A stretch of 13,899 bases of DNA from an uncultured Prevotella sp. (GCA_900770845.1 CAAGLS010000194.1:1-13899); one strand, 5' to 3'. Shown: positions 1 through 6,855, numbered from the stretch's first letter. Notes: a model not told the origin generated them from the letters alone. Translations and numbers: made by a program.

Positions 1-429
1 CTTGACGACACCAACTACGAGGACGACTCCGACATGCAATATATCCTCCACCGGCTCGCCATGGCCTCCGTAGATGCCCAACTTCGCCAGGACATGAATG
101 TGGAGGACGAATATTTCCAGGCAATAGAGGACCGCGACACCGCCATTATGAGCCGCGACAAGCAAATCAAGGAAAAAGACAAGCAAATCAAGGAAAAAGA
201 CAAGCAAATCAAGGAAAAAGACCAGCAACTCGCGCAGAAAGACCAGCAACTATCTGAGCAGGGCCAGCAACTGTCTGAGCAGGGCCAGCAACTCTCACAG
301 CAGAGCCAGCAACTCGCGCAGAAAGACCAACAACTATCTGAGCAGGGCCAGCAACTGGACCGTATACGAGAAAAGTTGCAACAGCAGGGATTGTCGGATG
401 ATGAGATAGAAGAGTGGTTGGGGAAATAG
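1..429 (+). CDS. C-terminal part of an Rpn-family nuclease / putative transposase (partial, enters from the left edge)
   Basis: The frame is open from base 1, so the gene begins outside the window and only its last 142 codons are seen; ATG codons inside it (34, 61) are not needed as starts. The segment reading MNVEDEYFQAIEDRDTAI, then a long charged/Gln-rich coil and the end LSDDEIEEWLGK, is the usual tail of Bacteroidetes Rpn proteins (recombination-promoting nuclease, PD-(D/E)XK fold, often labelled transposase). The nuclease core with its catalytic D/E/K residues lies upstream and cannot be checked. The tail is almost entirely heptads (DKQIKEK three times, then QQL-containing units), which suggests a coiled coil for self-association or DNA-bound assembly. 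In the family the enzyme is a DNA nuclease that promotes RecA-independent recombination; in this copy that is inferred from the tail alone. Family assignment is fairly secure, activity unknown. Confidence 0.72.
   Translation, partial: LDDTNYEDDSDMQYILHRLAMASVDAQLRQDMNVEDEYFQAIEDRDTAIMSRDKQIKEKDKQIKEKDKQIKEKDQQLAQKDQQLSEQGQQLSEQGQQLSQQSQQLAQKDQQLSEQGQQLDRIREKLQQQGLSDDEIEEWLGK
157..366 (+). repeat. In-frame 21-bp tandem repeat coding coiled-coil heptads
   Basis: Ten consecutive 21-bp units lie inside the Rpn-like tail. The first three (157-177, 178-198, 199-219) are identical at DNA level and code DKQIKEK. The next seven code related heptads: DQQLAQK, DQQLSEQ, GQQLSEQ, GQQLSQQ, SQQLAQK, DQQLSEQ, GQQLDRI. 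Identity of the first three copies points to recent duplication by slippage or unequal recombination. Each unit equals one heptad, so copy-number change keeps the reading frame and only changes coil length. Confidence 0.9.
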
Positions 430-713
430 CAATCTGTAGAAAGTAGAAAAGATAGATAGTTGTCTTCCCATCAGCGGGAATCTGTCAATGCAATAACGGA
501 CTTTTGCAAAAAAAGCGAATTGCAAGCGAAAAGGAAATCATTAGTTGACAAGAGATAGGGGCAGTCCACCTTGCCCCCCGGCCTCCACCGGGGCGTGCGG
601 GCTGCCCTTTTTACGTGTGCTTTGGTTGTAAGAGTAGGAACAGGACTTTTCGTCGTGGCATAAGCAAATTATTCTTTGTGTGTGAGCTGGAGAATGAAAA
701 CGGCAGGATTTAT
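430..713. other. Non-coding spacer between the Rpn tail and the methyltransferase/HNH remnant
   Basis: No ORF here has recognisable protein character; the short frames on both strands are composition noise. The only structure I can support is the nested GC-rich hairpin at 558-612. The stretch 500-530 holds two TTGCAA-type words around an A-run but nothing assignable. Confidence 0.6.
558..612 (+). terminator. Candidate hairpin terminator downstream of the Rpn gene
   Basis: Outer arms GGGCAG (within 558-564) and CTGCCC (602-607) enclose a second stem CCCCGG (576-581) / CCGGGG (588-593) with loop CCTCCA, and TTTTT follows at 608-612. The shape fits intrinsic termination on the plus strand, but it sits 129 bases after the Rpn stop codon and the region between the two stems is imperfect. 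It may instead be a REP-like dyad element. Confidence 0.4.
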
Positions 714-743
714 TTTGGTTTTCATGGAATTCGTTTATCTTTG
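714..743 (+). promoter_or_regulatory. Bacteroidetes-type promoter (TTTG / TATCTTTG) for the methyltransferase-HNH remnant
   Basis: TTTG at 714-717 and TATCTTTG at 736-743 are separated by 18 bases, close to the Bacteroidetes -33/-7 pattern (TTTG ... TAnnTTTG). The -7 box ends 23 bases before the ATG at 767. The position supports 767 as the original start of the broken gene and shows that the promoter outlived the reading frame. Confidence 0.6.
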
Positions 744-766
744 CAGGAAACAACAATTTGTCTATC

Positions 767-1545
767 ATGCCAAAAAATTCAAGACCAACCAGGCGGCTAA
801 AACAAAAAGGATGAGTTCTACACCAACTCATAGACATCGAGAATCAATTGCGCCACTATAAGGAGCATTTCCTGGGAAAGACAGTGCTGTGCAACTGCGA
901 TGACCCGAGGGTGAGCGACGCCAAGCGCTATTTCTCCAAAAGCGGCTGCGCTGCCTACCGCATCGGCAATAACTATATTGATGGCTCGCCCATCCGCCAA
1001 GTCTATCTGCAGGAGGCCATCAAGTGGGCGGCTTACAATGAACAGGCCTGCATGGGGAAGAAGGAACCCATTGCCGACTATATGGCCCTGCATCAGCACG
1101 ACGCCAACGCCACAATACTGTGGGGCATCTATCAAAGAATCATCAACTGGGTGAGGACGATTTTCCCAAGATACAACAAATACCAGAAAGGCATCGACTG
1201 GGGGCATTCTACTGGAAATACAAGGATGAAAATTTCGACACCGACCACCTGCAGGCCGAGATAGAACGGCTGATGATGGACGACGACGTGACCAACAAGA
1301 AGGGCATCTTCGACTATGTGCTTACCGGCAACGAGAGCCGCCTCAGCATCCGTCAGTTCACGCCCGCGCAGAAGATGGCCGCCTACATGCGGCAAAAGGG
1401 CATCTGCCCCAATTGCGGCAAACATTTCGAGATTGATGAGAAGGAGGGCGACCACATCACCCCATGGAGCCAAGGTGGACGCACCACGGCAGACAACCTG
1501 ATGATGCGCTGCAAGGAATGCAACAGGCGCAAAAGCAACAAATAG
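767..1545 (+). pseudogene. Frameshifted chimera: EcoRI-type adenine methyltransferase N-terminus joined to the C-terminal HNH half of a DUF262/HNH nuclease
   Basis: Reading across three frames gives about 260 residues. The start AKKFKTNQAAKTK, then KDEFYT, then LIDIENQLRHYKEHF and CNCDDPRVS, is typical of the N-terminus of EcoRI-family adenine-N6 methyltransferases. From about codon 50 on (DAKRYFSKSGC, YIDGSPIRQ, MALHQHDANA, INWVRTIFPRY, KGIDWG) it looks like the C-terminal region of DUF262 proteins. It closes with an HNH domain: CPNC, EGDHI (HNH histidine), DNL, CKECNRRKSN, ending at TAG 1543-1545. Frames shift by one base loss near 770 (after ATG), 804-808 (A5), 823-824 (CC) and 1200-1204 (G5). 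The methyltransferase catalytic part and the N-terminal DUF262 NTPase part are absent, so neither enzyme can work as encoded; a short HNH product from an internal start (frame of 1120-1545) is conceivable. The family picture is from memory; the fusion itself is inference. Confidence 0.62.
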
Positions 1546-1763
1546 TCAAATAGTCCTGTTATATCCACTGTCTTTGCGCAACACCTTATTTAGGCATGTA
1601 CTAAAAGTTAGGTTTGGAAAACAAAACGACCGAAACAACATGCATCCGTATCGTCTAATGTTCTAAGCCTGATTTTTAGAATCGGCCTTAGGGCAGGCCA
1701 GATGGCCAAGCTTGCTCTTAGGATTGTTTGCAACCGTTTGTCCTATTCTGTGTCTTTACATCG

Positions 1764-1788
1764 GGCAGGGTGAATATCCCTGCCTTTT
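1764..1788 (+). terminator. Candidate intrinsic terminator, plus strand
   Basis: GGCAGGG (1764-1770), loop TGAATAT, CCCTGCC (1778-1784), then TTTT (1785-1788). Seven perfect pairs followed by a short T-run would end transcripts coming from the remnant gene about 220 bases upstream. The T-run is short, so efficiency is uncertain. Confidence 0.5.
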
Positions 1789-1828
1789 CCATTCCCACTC
1801 TCCAACGGGGGCGTAGCCGGCAGGCACG

Positions 1829-1872
1829 AAAAAAGCCGCAAGGAGCTTGCTTCAGGGAGGCCTCCTTGCGGC
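1829..1872 (-). terminator. Strong intrinsic terminator of the porin transcript
   Basis: Arms GCCGCAAGGAG (1835-1845) and CTCCTTGCGGC (1862-1872) pair perfectly over 11 bp around a 16-nt loop. The A6 tract at 1829-1834 becomes U6 in minus-strand RNA directly after the stem. It begins 33 bases beyond the porin stop codon, the expected place for the end of the agp-porin transcript. Confidence 0.88.
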
Positions 1873-1905
1873 TGTGTCTTAGTGATGAAAGAAATTGCCC
1901 GCAGC

Positions 1906-3072
1906 TTAGAAGATGTACTGCACGCGGAACTGGAACACGTTGGTCTTCTTCACGTCGCGGCCCCAGTTGTGGGTCTCTATGTAGTGGTAGTTGAAACGAA
2001 GAGTCACATACTTGTTCCAGAAGAACGACAAGCCTGCGGAAACATCCGACATGCGTCCGGCGTTTGCCATGCCGGCGATGTAGGAGTCCTTGATGGCCTT
2101 GGAGTCGTTCAGGTCGAGATAGCCGTAGCCCAGCATGAGCTCAAGGTTCTTGTTCGAGGGGTTGTTGACGCCGGAGCCCGTGTAGTCGTACTTGTAGTCT
2201 GCGGGGTTGACGATGATGCCTCGTGCCGACACATAGAAGCCGTCGGTGTTGTAGGAGTTGTCGTTGTCGCGGGCCACGTGCGACCAGTAGTACTGGCTGG
2301 CCAACTGCCAGTTGTGGTAGATGCCCTGGAACTCGGCCGTGAACTTGTTCTCCCAGCGAGCGTCGGTGAGGTCCACGCTGGTGGCGTAGGTCTTGTCCAC
2401 AGCGGTGAGGTATCTCTTGCTGTAGGCAATGTGGGCGTGGCTGCCCTTGCTGGTGCTCTCTGCCTTGACGTGCATGCCGCTGAAACCAACGTGGAAGCCG
2501 CCATCCTCAGTCATGATGGGTCGCCAAACGAAACGGCCTGCGAGGCTGTAGCCCTGGGGGCCGGTCTTGTCGGTGCTCTTGGTGAGGGCGGAGTTGTCGG
2601 CGAACACACCATACTGGAACCACAGGGGCTTGTTGGAGATGGTGTGCATGATACCGATGCGGCGGCCGGGCTGGAAGATGTTGCCTTCAGGCTCGTCCAT
2701 GTACTCCTTCTTTGACGAGCTGTAGGCCGACGACAGACCGAAAGGCACTGTGTAGTGACCTGCGCGCAACCAGTTGTTCTTGTTGAAGTTGTACTGCAGA
2801 TAGAAGTCCTTTGCGCTGACGGCGTTGTTGGTGTAGCTCAACTCAGCGCGGAAGTTCCATTTTCCATAGCTGCCCTTCACACCGACGCGGAGGTCGCGCA
2901 CGCCCACGCCCTCGTTCATTTCGCCGTCCTGTTCCTTGGCGGCGTCGTTCTGTGTGTAGGTGGCGGCGTCAATCAGCGCGCGGCTGGTGATCTTCACCTT
3001 GAGCTCTTCCTGAGCGAAAGCTCCTGCTGACAGTGCAGCAAAAAGCGTTAGGGTAAGAACTTTCTTATTCAT
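1906..3072 (-). CDS. Outer-membrane porin of the OprP/OprO phosphate-selective family
   Basis: The 388-residue product begins with a clear signal peptide (basic MNKK, hydrophobic core, AGAFA/Q, cleavage after residue 20). The rest is rich in alternating aromatic and polar residues typical of transmembrane beta-strands, for example WNFRAELSYTNN, KDFYLQYNF, FTAEFQGIYHNWQLASQYYW. The last strand ends VQYIF, with the terminal Phe recognised by the BAM machinery. Length and features such as NNWLRAGHYTVPFGL fit the Bacteroidetes porin O/P group. The family forms anion-preferring channels, classically for phosphate or polyphosphate; the true substrate here is not proven. The gene lies 126 bases downstream of the agp-like phosphatase with no promoter match between them, so co-transcription is likely, and a strong terminator follows. 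Context (phosphatase plus porin) favours a role in phosphate uptake, but many Bacteroidetes members of this family are of unknown specificity. Confidence 0.85.
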   Translation of the reverse strand: MNKKVLTLTLFAALSAGAFAQEELKVKITSRALIDAATYTQNDAAKEQDGEMNEGVGVRDLRVGVKGSYGKWNFRAELSYTNNAVSAKDFYLQYNFNKNNWLRAGHYTVPFGLSSAYSSSKKEYMDEPEGNIFQPGRRIGIMHTISNKPLWFQYGVFADNSALTKSTDKTGPQGYSLAGRFVWRPIMTEDGGFHVGFSGMHVKAESTSKGSHAHIAYSKRYLTAVDKTYATSVDLTDARWENKFTAEFQGIYHNWQLASQYYWSHVARDNDNSYNTDGFYVSARGIIVNPADYKYDYTGSGVNNPSNKNLELMLGYGYLDLNDSKAIKDSYIAGMANAGRMSDVSAGLSFFWNKYVTLRFNYHYIETHNWGRDVKKTNVFQFRVQYIF

Positions 3073-3154
3073 CTCTTCTCTTATTTTAGTAGGTTATAAT
3101 ATGTCTGCTTGTTTACAGCCCTCGACTCTCTCTTGTTTTCGTGGGCCGGAAGGG

Positions 3155-3178
3155 CGGGGGAGAGGCTTCTCTCCCCCG
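3155..3178 (-). other. Intercistronic hairpin between agp and the porin gene
   Basis: CGGGGGAGAG (3155-3164), loop of four, CTCTCCCCCG (3169-3178): ten perfect pairs, very stable on either strand. No T-run follows on the minus strand, so full termination is unlikely. It may be an attenuator or an RNA-stability element that sets different levels of the two gene products. Confidence 0.6.
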
Positions 3179-3198
3179 TTGCCCTGAAAGGTTGATGA

Positions 3199-4509
3199 TT
3201 ATTTACCGTCGGGAATGTTGTCGTCGTCCTCGATGCTGTCGTAGGCGCGGATGGCCTTCTTGAACATGGCGTTCACGTCGCTCAGCTTGAACAGTCCGTC
3301 GGCGTTGCGCTGCAGTCCCTTGAAGTTGAGCGGGAAGACCTGTGGCGGGTTCTGCAGGTTGAGCTGTGAGAGGCTGCGCAGCTGGTCGGTCGACTGGTAG
3401 GTGATGCTCAGGTCGCAGTACATCTGGCCGTCGGCTCCCTTGAACTTCTCGATGACAAACTTGCTGCCGATGGGGGTCTTCTTCTCGATGGAGTTGGGCA
3501 GCTCATAGTCTTCCACGCCCAAGGCGTTGAGCACGCTGCAGATGTTGGAGTCGTGGCCGCAGAGGAACGTGAACTTGCGCTTGTCGGCATTGAGCTCGTC
3601 ATACATGTAGACGAGCAGGGGGTGCGCCACGTTGACGGCCACGATGGGAGCTGCGAACAGCACGTCGCCATACACGTCCTTGATCTTGGCTATCTGTGTC
3701 CAGTCGTCGAGCGAGAGGTCGTGGCCGAAGGCTGCCTTCTTGGCGTCGGGCTCCTCATAGTACTGCAGGATGAAGGCGTCTGAGCAGGTGTTGGCCTGCT
3801 TGAGCGAGCCCTTCATGTGGGGCTCCTCGCCGCGGTTGAGGAAAATCTGCGTGTTGTAGTTGTCAAAGGCGCAAATCTCGCCCTTCTTGCAGGCGGGCGA
3901 CTCCTTGAGGTCGAGCGTGTTGGCAGTGATGTCGTAGGCTTTCTTCAGTCCCTCGTTGATGCCCACGATGCCCTTCTTGCCACCCATGGCTGCGATTTCC
4001 TTCATGGCTTCCTTGCGGAACGACTCGCTCACCTTGGTCAGGCGGGGGAAGAAGATGGGGTCCATCTTGCTGGGCGTGTAGCGATGGTTCACGCGCACGT
4101 CGGCGATGGGCAGGAAGGCCGTCGTGAAGTAGCGTGCCGTGGCGATGCACCGCTGCATGGAGTTGGCGTAGATGTTCACTTCGTCGTAGCTCGGCTCAGC
4201 GTTCTCCTTGAACAGGCCGGCGTCGACGGCCCACTTGCGGAAATAGAGGCCGAACTGGTTCTCCAAAGCGCCGCCTCGCGATGTCAGCTCGCTGGCTCCC
4301 GCCGACCAGTTGTTCCACTGGTGGGTGGTCACTTCCTCAAGCAGGCTGCCCTTGGTCGACAGCGGGGCGCGGATGTTGTGGCGGCTCAGAACCACCACTT
4401 CCTGCAACTGATACTTGTTCTTGAATTCCTGTGAGCGTTGCTTCTGTGCCAACAAAGAGCCGGGCAGAAGAATGGCTAAAAGGCCAAGAATGAAAAATCT
4501 CTTTTGCAT
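3199..4509 (-). CDS. agp: Agp-like periplasmic histidine acid phosphatase (glucose-1-phosphatase/phytase branch)
   Basis: The 436-residue protein has a signal peptide (MQKRFFILGLLAILLPGSLLA, cleavage near residue 21) and is therefore exported. The catalytic motif is RHNIRAP (residues 43-49, nucleophile H44), the form seen in E. coli Agp (RHNLRAP) rather than the RHG of AppA-type phytases. Other matches to Agp in order are YQLQEVVVLSRHN, ELTSRGG, YANSMQR (R120), MDP, ESPACK, FILQYYE, NVAHPL, GHDSNI (H319-D320, proton donor) and TPIGSKFV. Length is near the 413 of E. coli Agp. The family hydrolyses phosphomonoesters such as glucose-1-phosphate, and E. coli Agp also removes one phosphate from phytate; the reaction runs through a phosphohistidine. 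It is first in a likely two-gene transcript with the OprP/O porin and has its own TATATTTG promoter. The product would supply Pi, and sugar or inositol, in the periplasm. The symbol is by similarity; substrate is inferred. Confidence 0.88.
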   Translation of the reverse strand: MQKRFFILGLLAILLPGSLLAQKQRSQEFKNKYQLQEVVVLSRHNIRAPLSTKGSLLEEVTTHQWNNWSAGASELTSRGGALENQFGLYFRKWAVDAGLFKENAEPSYDEVNIYANSMQRCIATARYFTTAFLPIADVRVNHRYTPSKMDPIFFPRLTKVSESFRKEAMKEIAAMGGKKGIVGINEGLKKAYDITANTLDLKESPACKKGEICAFDNYNTQIFLNRGEEPHMKGSLKQANTCSDAFILQYYEEPDAKKAAFGHDLSLDDWTQIAKIKDVYGDVLFAAPIVAVNVAHPLLVYMYDELNADKRKFTFLCGHDSNICSVLNALGVEDYELPNSIEKKTPIGSKFVIEKFKGADGQMYCDLSITYQSTDQLRSLSQLNLQNPPQVFPLNFKGLQRNADGLFKLSDVNAMFKKAIRAYDSIEDDDNIPDGK

Positions 4510-4547
4510 AGTTCTATATAATTTTAATCTGGTTAAGTTTCACAGTG

Positions 4548-4582
4548 CAAATATAAGGCTTTTTGTCGTCCCGTAACACAAA
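4548..4582 (-). promoter_or_regulatory. Bacteroidetes-type promoter of agp
   Basis: On the minus strand TATATTTG (4555-4548) matches TAnnTTTG exactly and TTTG (4582-4579) lies 23 bases upstream, slightly longer than the usual spacing. The -7 box is 38 bases before the agp start codon. An inverted repeat ACAAAT (4578-4583) / ATTTGT (4591-4596) overlaps the -33 element and could be an operator. The words around the -7 box (TGCAAATATA then AGGCT on the plus strand) closely repeat those upstream of glpA. Confidence 0.6.
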
Positions 4583-4869
4583 TGAAACATATTTGTAACT
4601 TATTTTAAGGTTTATTTAACTTTATATAATATTCACATTCATTAAGAGATAGCTTTTTCTCCCAAAAGCAATAAGTTGCGTGTTCTGTTTTAGATAGAAA
4701 ATGTTCGATTTCGAAACGAAAAGTCAAATTAATCTTTTTTAGTATAAAACTGTCCGATTTTGGCTGTTCAGCGATTGTTTTCCTCTTTCCAATCCGTAAG
4801 GATGCGCACTGCGATGCACCTTGCGCAACCGGCTGCTCTCTTCGGCCAACTTCGGGCTTCCACTCCACC

Positions 4870-4929
4870 AAAAAAGTGGGCCCCGCCCTCTCCACTAATC
4901 AAAACAATTGATGAAGAAAAGCGAGGCCC
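4870..4929 (-). terminator. Candidate terminator of the glp-HAD transcript
   Basis: On the minus strand GGGCCTCGC (4929-4921) can pair with GCGGGGCCC (4886-4878), with one mismatch across a 34-nt loop, and U6 (4875-4870) follows after two bases. It lies about 95 bases past the HAD stop codon. The long loop makes it weaker than the porin terminator, but placement and T-run fit. Confidence 0.48.
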
Positions 4930-5023
4930 TTGGTTCTCTATTTTCATGGGTTGCACCGGCTGCTTCCATGTTCCCTCATTGCCATAAGGGGCGCGGGTGA
5001 AGCCGGAGAGGAGGAACCGCTTG

Positions 5024-5980
5024 TTAGTAGGTCACGACGGCGGGGTCGGAAACGTTGGTCGTAGCGTTGACCTTCACGCCGAGCTTCTTGCAGGTCCAGT
5101 CCTTGGAGTTGTCGGCAACGTCTCTTGTGTACTCGATGATGCAGTTCGGATCCTGCTCCCAGTACTTCTTGGCCGTCATGTTGTTCATGTCCTTGTTGGG
5201 CTTTGTGTCGTCGGGGTTGAGCATGAGCTTCAGACCCACGGAGGTGTTCATCATCTCCATGTCGCCGCGGCTGTTGCCGGCAGCGAATAGCGGGCGCGTC
5301 TTGACGAATGTGTACACGCATTCAGCCTTGCCCTCGTCCTGGGGCGACGGGAAGGTGATCTGGTCGGTAATCTTTCCCTGGGCGTTGACGGGCGACTTCA
5401 CGCCAATCACGTGGTCCTCCTGGAATCCCAACTCCTGCACGCAGAAGCGCTGGTAGAGCAGTTCGGGAGAGGCGGAGATGACCCATGTCTCGAAGCCGAA
5501 GTTGCGCAGGTTGGCCAGCAGGGCCTTCATCTGGGGATAGAACTTGTTCTGGTACTTCTCGTGATAGCAGTCGTCGCCGATGCGCTGTGCCTCCTCGGGT
5601 GTCAGGCCGGAGAGGAACTTCACGCGGTCACGCTCGCGGGAGATGGCGTCCTCGTTGATCATCTTGTTCACCAAGGCATACTTCTCCTTCGACACCTTGT
5701 CGGTCTTGCCCTTGTAGTTTTTCTCGGCGTAGTCGTAGAGCGACTCCTCTGCCAGATAGTAAGGCACCTGGCCCAACAGCGTGCCGTCGCAGTCGAACAC
5801 GGCCACCTTGCGGATGTTCATCGGGATGGTGGAAATCATGAAGTTCTCCAACTTGGCGTTGGTCTCGTCGCTCCATCCTTGGATCTTCTGATACTTGTAG
5901 GTTTGTGCGGTAAGCGTCACCATACCTACCACGAACAGCATGATTAATGCTGATGCGAAACGTTTAGCTGAATTTACCAT
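5024..5980 (-). CDS. Secreted HAD-superfamily phosphatase (phosphoserine-phosphatase-like)
   Basis: I place the start at ATG 5980, not the more upstream ATG of the same frame (6079), because 5980 opens directly onto a signal peptide (KRFASALIMLFVVGMVTLTA, about 25 residues) and the longer version would overlap glpF. The 318-residue product has HAD motif I DCDGTLL (D63 nucleophile, D65 acid/base), motif II ISAS (168-171), a lysine near 218 as motif III candidate, and motif IV GNSRGDMEMM (235-244, D240). The helical insert after motif I is of the phosphoserine-phosphatase (type IB) kind. The family uses Mg2+ and a phospho-aspartate to hydrolyse phosphomonoesters; export suggests a periplasmic or lipid-facing substrate rather than serine biosynthesis. 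It follows glpF by 80 bases with no promoter match, so it is probably the last gene of the glp transcript, and glycerol-phosphate is a tempting but unproven substrate. Confidence 0.82.
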   Translation of the reverse strand: MVNSAKRFASALIMLFVVGMVTLTAQTYKYQKIQGWSDETNAKLENFMISTIPMNIRKVAVFDCDGTLLGQVPYYLAEESLYDYAEKNYKGKTDKVSKEKYALVNKMINEDAISRERDRVKFLSGLTPEEAQRIGDDCYHEKYQNKFYPQMKALLANLRNFGFETWVISASPELLYQRFCVQELGFQEDHVIGVKSPVNAQGKITDQITFPSPQDEGKAECVYTFVKTRPLFAAGNSRGDMEMMNTSVGLKLMLNPDDTKPNKDMNNMTAKKYWEQDPNCIIEYTRDVADNSKDWTCKKLGVKVNATTNVSDPAVVTY

Positions 5981-6060
5981 TGTTGTAAGTTTTAAAAGAT
6001 TTAAATCGTTAATGGTTGATATTTTTGTTATGATATGTATATGCAGGATTCTTGGGCGCC

Positions 6061-6855
6061 CTAACAGGAGAACAGCCATGCGCCGCAGAGGCCGGCCACC
6101 ATTCCGCCCACCGTGGGGGCGATGGCGGGAATCCAGGCGTAGGCCCAGTCGGAGTCGCGCTTTCCAGGGATGGGCAGGATGGCATGGGCGATGCGCGGCG
6201 AGAGGTCGCGGGCCACGTTCATGGCATATCCTGTGGTGCCGCCGAGCGACATGCCGAGGGCGATGATGAGGAACGTCACCGGCACAGGACCCAAGGCTGC
6301 CAGTCCGATATGGGTGACGCCGGCCTGCAGGCTTGCCGTGGCTCCCACGATGTTGTAGTGGAGGTCCATGGAGTTGCCCGCGCTGCCGATGGCCAAGATG
6401 ATGAACACGAGCAGTCCGCTGGCGAGAAACTCCGAGAAGAAGTTCTCAGGATAGTTGCGCACGGCCGGCTCGGTGCAGAACGAGCCCAACACGAGCTCCG
6501 GGTCGTTGGCCTCCTTGAAATGGTCGCGATAGAAGAGCCACACGACGACTGCTCCGATGAAGCCGCCAATCATCTGGGCCGCGATGTAGGGCACCACGTG
6601 TGCCCAGGGGAACTTGCCGGCCACGGCCAGGCCGAGTGTCACGGTGGGGTTGAGGTGCGCTCCGGTGTAGGGGCCGGCAATGAGCACGCCCATGCATACG
6701 GCCAGGCCCCATCCTATGGTGATGACCACCCAGCCACCGCCTTGCGCCTTGCTCTTCTTCAGGTTGCAGGCGCAGCACACTCCGTCTCCGAAAACAATCA
6801 TGACGGCTGTCGCTATGAGCTCCATCATGAACTGTGTTGTCATTGAGTAATCCAT
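6061..6855 (-). CDS. glpF: Glycerol facilitator (aquaglyceroporin, MIP family) with altered NPA motifs
   Basis: The 264-residue hydrophobic protein has the six-helix, two-half-helix layout of MIP channels: FMMELIATAVMIVFGDGV at the N-terminus, the first loop motif GAHLNPTVT (66-73) and the second GYAMNVARDLSPR (209-221). R216 of the selectivity filter and D217, typical of glycerol channels, are kept. Both signature boxes deviate from NPA: the first is NPT (69-71) and the second NVA (213-215); the codons ACC and GTG confirm this. In E. coli GlpF passes glycerol and some small polyols across the inner membrane. It sits 98 bases after glpK and before the HAD phosphatase in the same orientation, so glycerol uptake coupled to phosphorylation is the clear role. 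A second in-frame ATG four codons on is an alternative start; no Shine-Dalgarno sequence favours either. Confidence 0.9.
   Translation of the reverse strand: MDYSMTTQFMMELIATAVMIVFGDGVCCACNLKKSKAQGGGWVVITIGWGLAVCMGVLIAGPYTGAHLNPTVTLGLAVAGKFPWAHVVPYIAAQMIGGFIGAVVVWLFYRDHFKEANDPELVLGSFCTEPAVRNYPENFFSEFLASGLLVFIILAIGSAGNSMDLHYNIVGATASLQAGVTHIGLAALGPVPVTFLIIALGMSLGGTTGYAMNVARDLSPRIAHAILPIPGKRDSDWAYAWIPAIAPTVGGMVAGLCGAWLFSC

Larger units (their letters stand above)
1546..1905. other. Convergent non-coding spacer with two terminator-like hairpins
   Basis: This stretch separates the plus-strand remnant from the minus-strand porin gene. It holds a plus-strand hairpin at 1764-1788 and a strong minus-strand terminator at 1829-1872. 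Bases 1546-1763 show no gene, repeat or promoter I can support. Confidence 0.65.
4510..5023. other. Non-coding region between the HAD gene and agp
   Basis: This AT-rich spacer carries the agp promoter (4548-4582) at its left and the candidate terminator of the glp/HAD transcript (4870-4929) at its right. Bases 4600-4780 are AT-rich without further assignable structure; the short ORFs across the region have no protein-like features. Confidence 0.6.

Noticed and set aside
1546..1763. Possible insertion-sequence end near the HNH remnant
   Set aside because: I could not find paired terminal inverted repeats, a target duplication or transposase-like coding.
4605..4895. A 96-codon minus-strand ORF between HAD and agp
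   Set aside because: It covers the candidate terminator, lacks any motif and changes composition midway; most likely chance.
5981..6079. A longer start for the HAD phosphatase at 6079
   Set aside because: It would overlap the end of glpF and put 33 unrelated residues before the signal peptide; ATG 5980 fits export.
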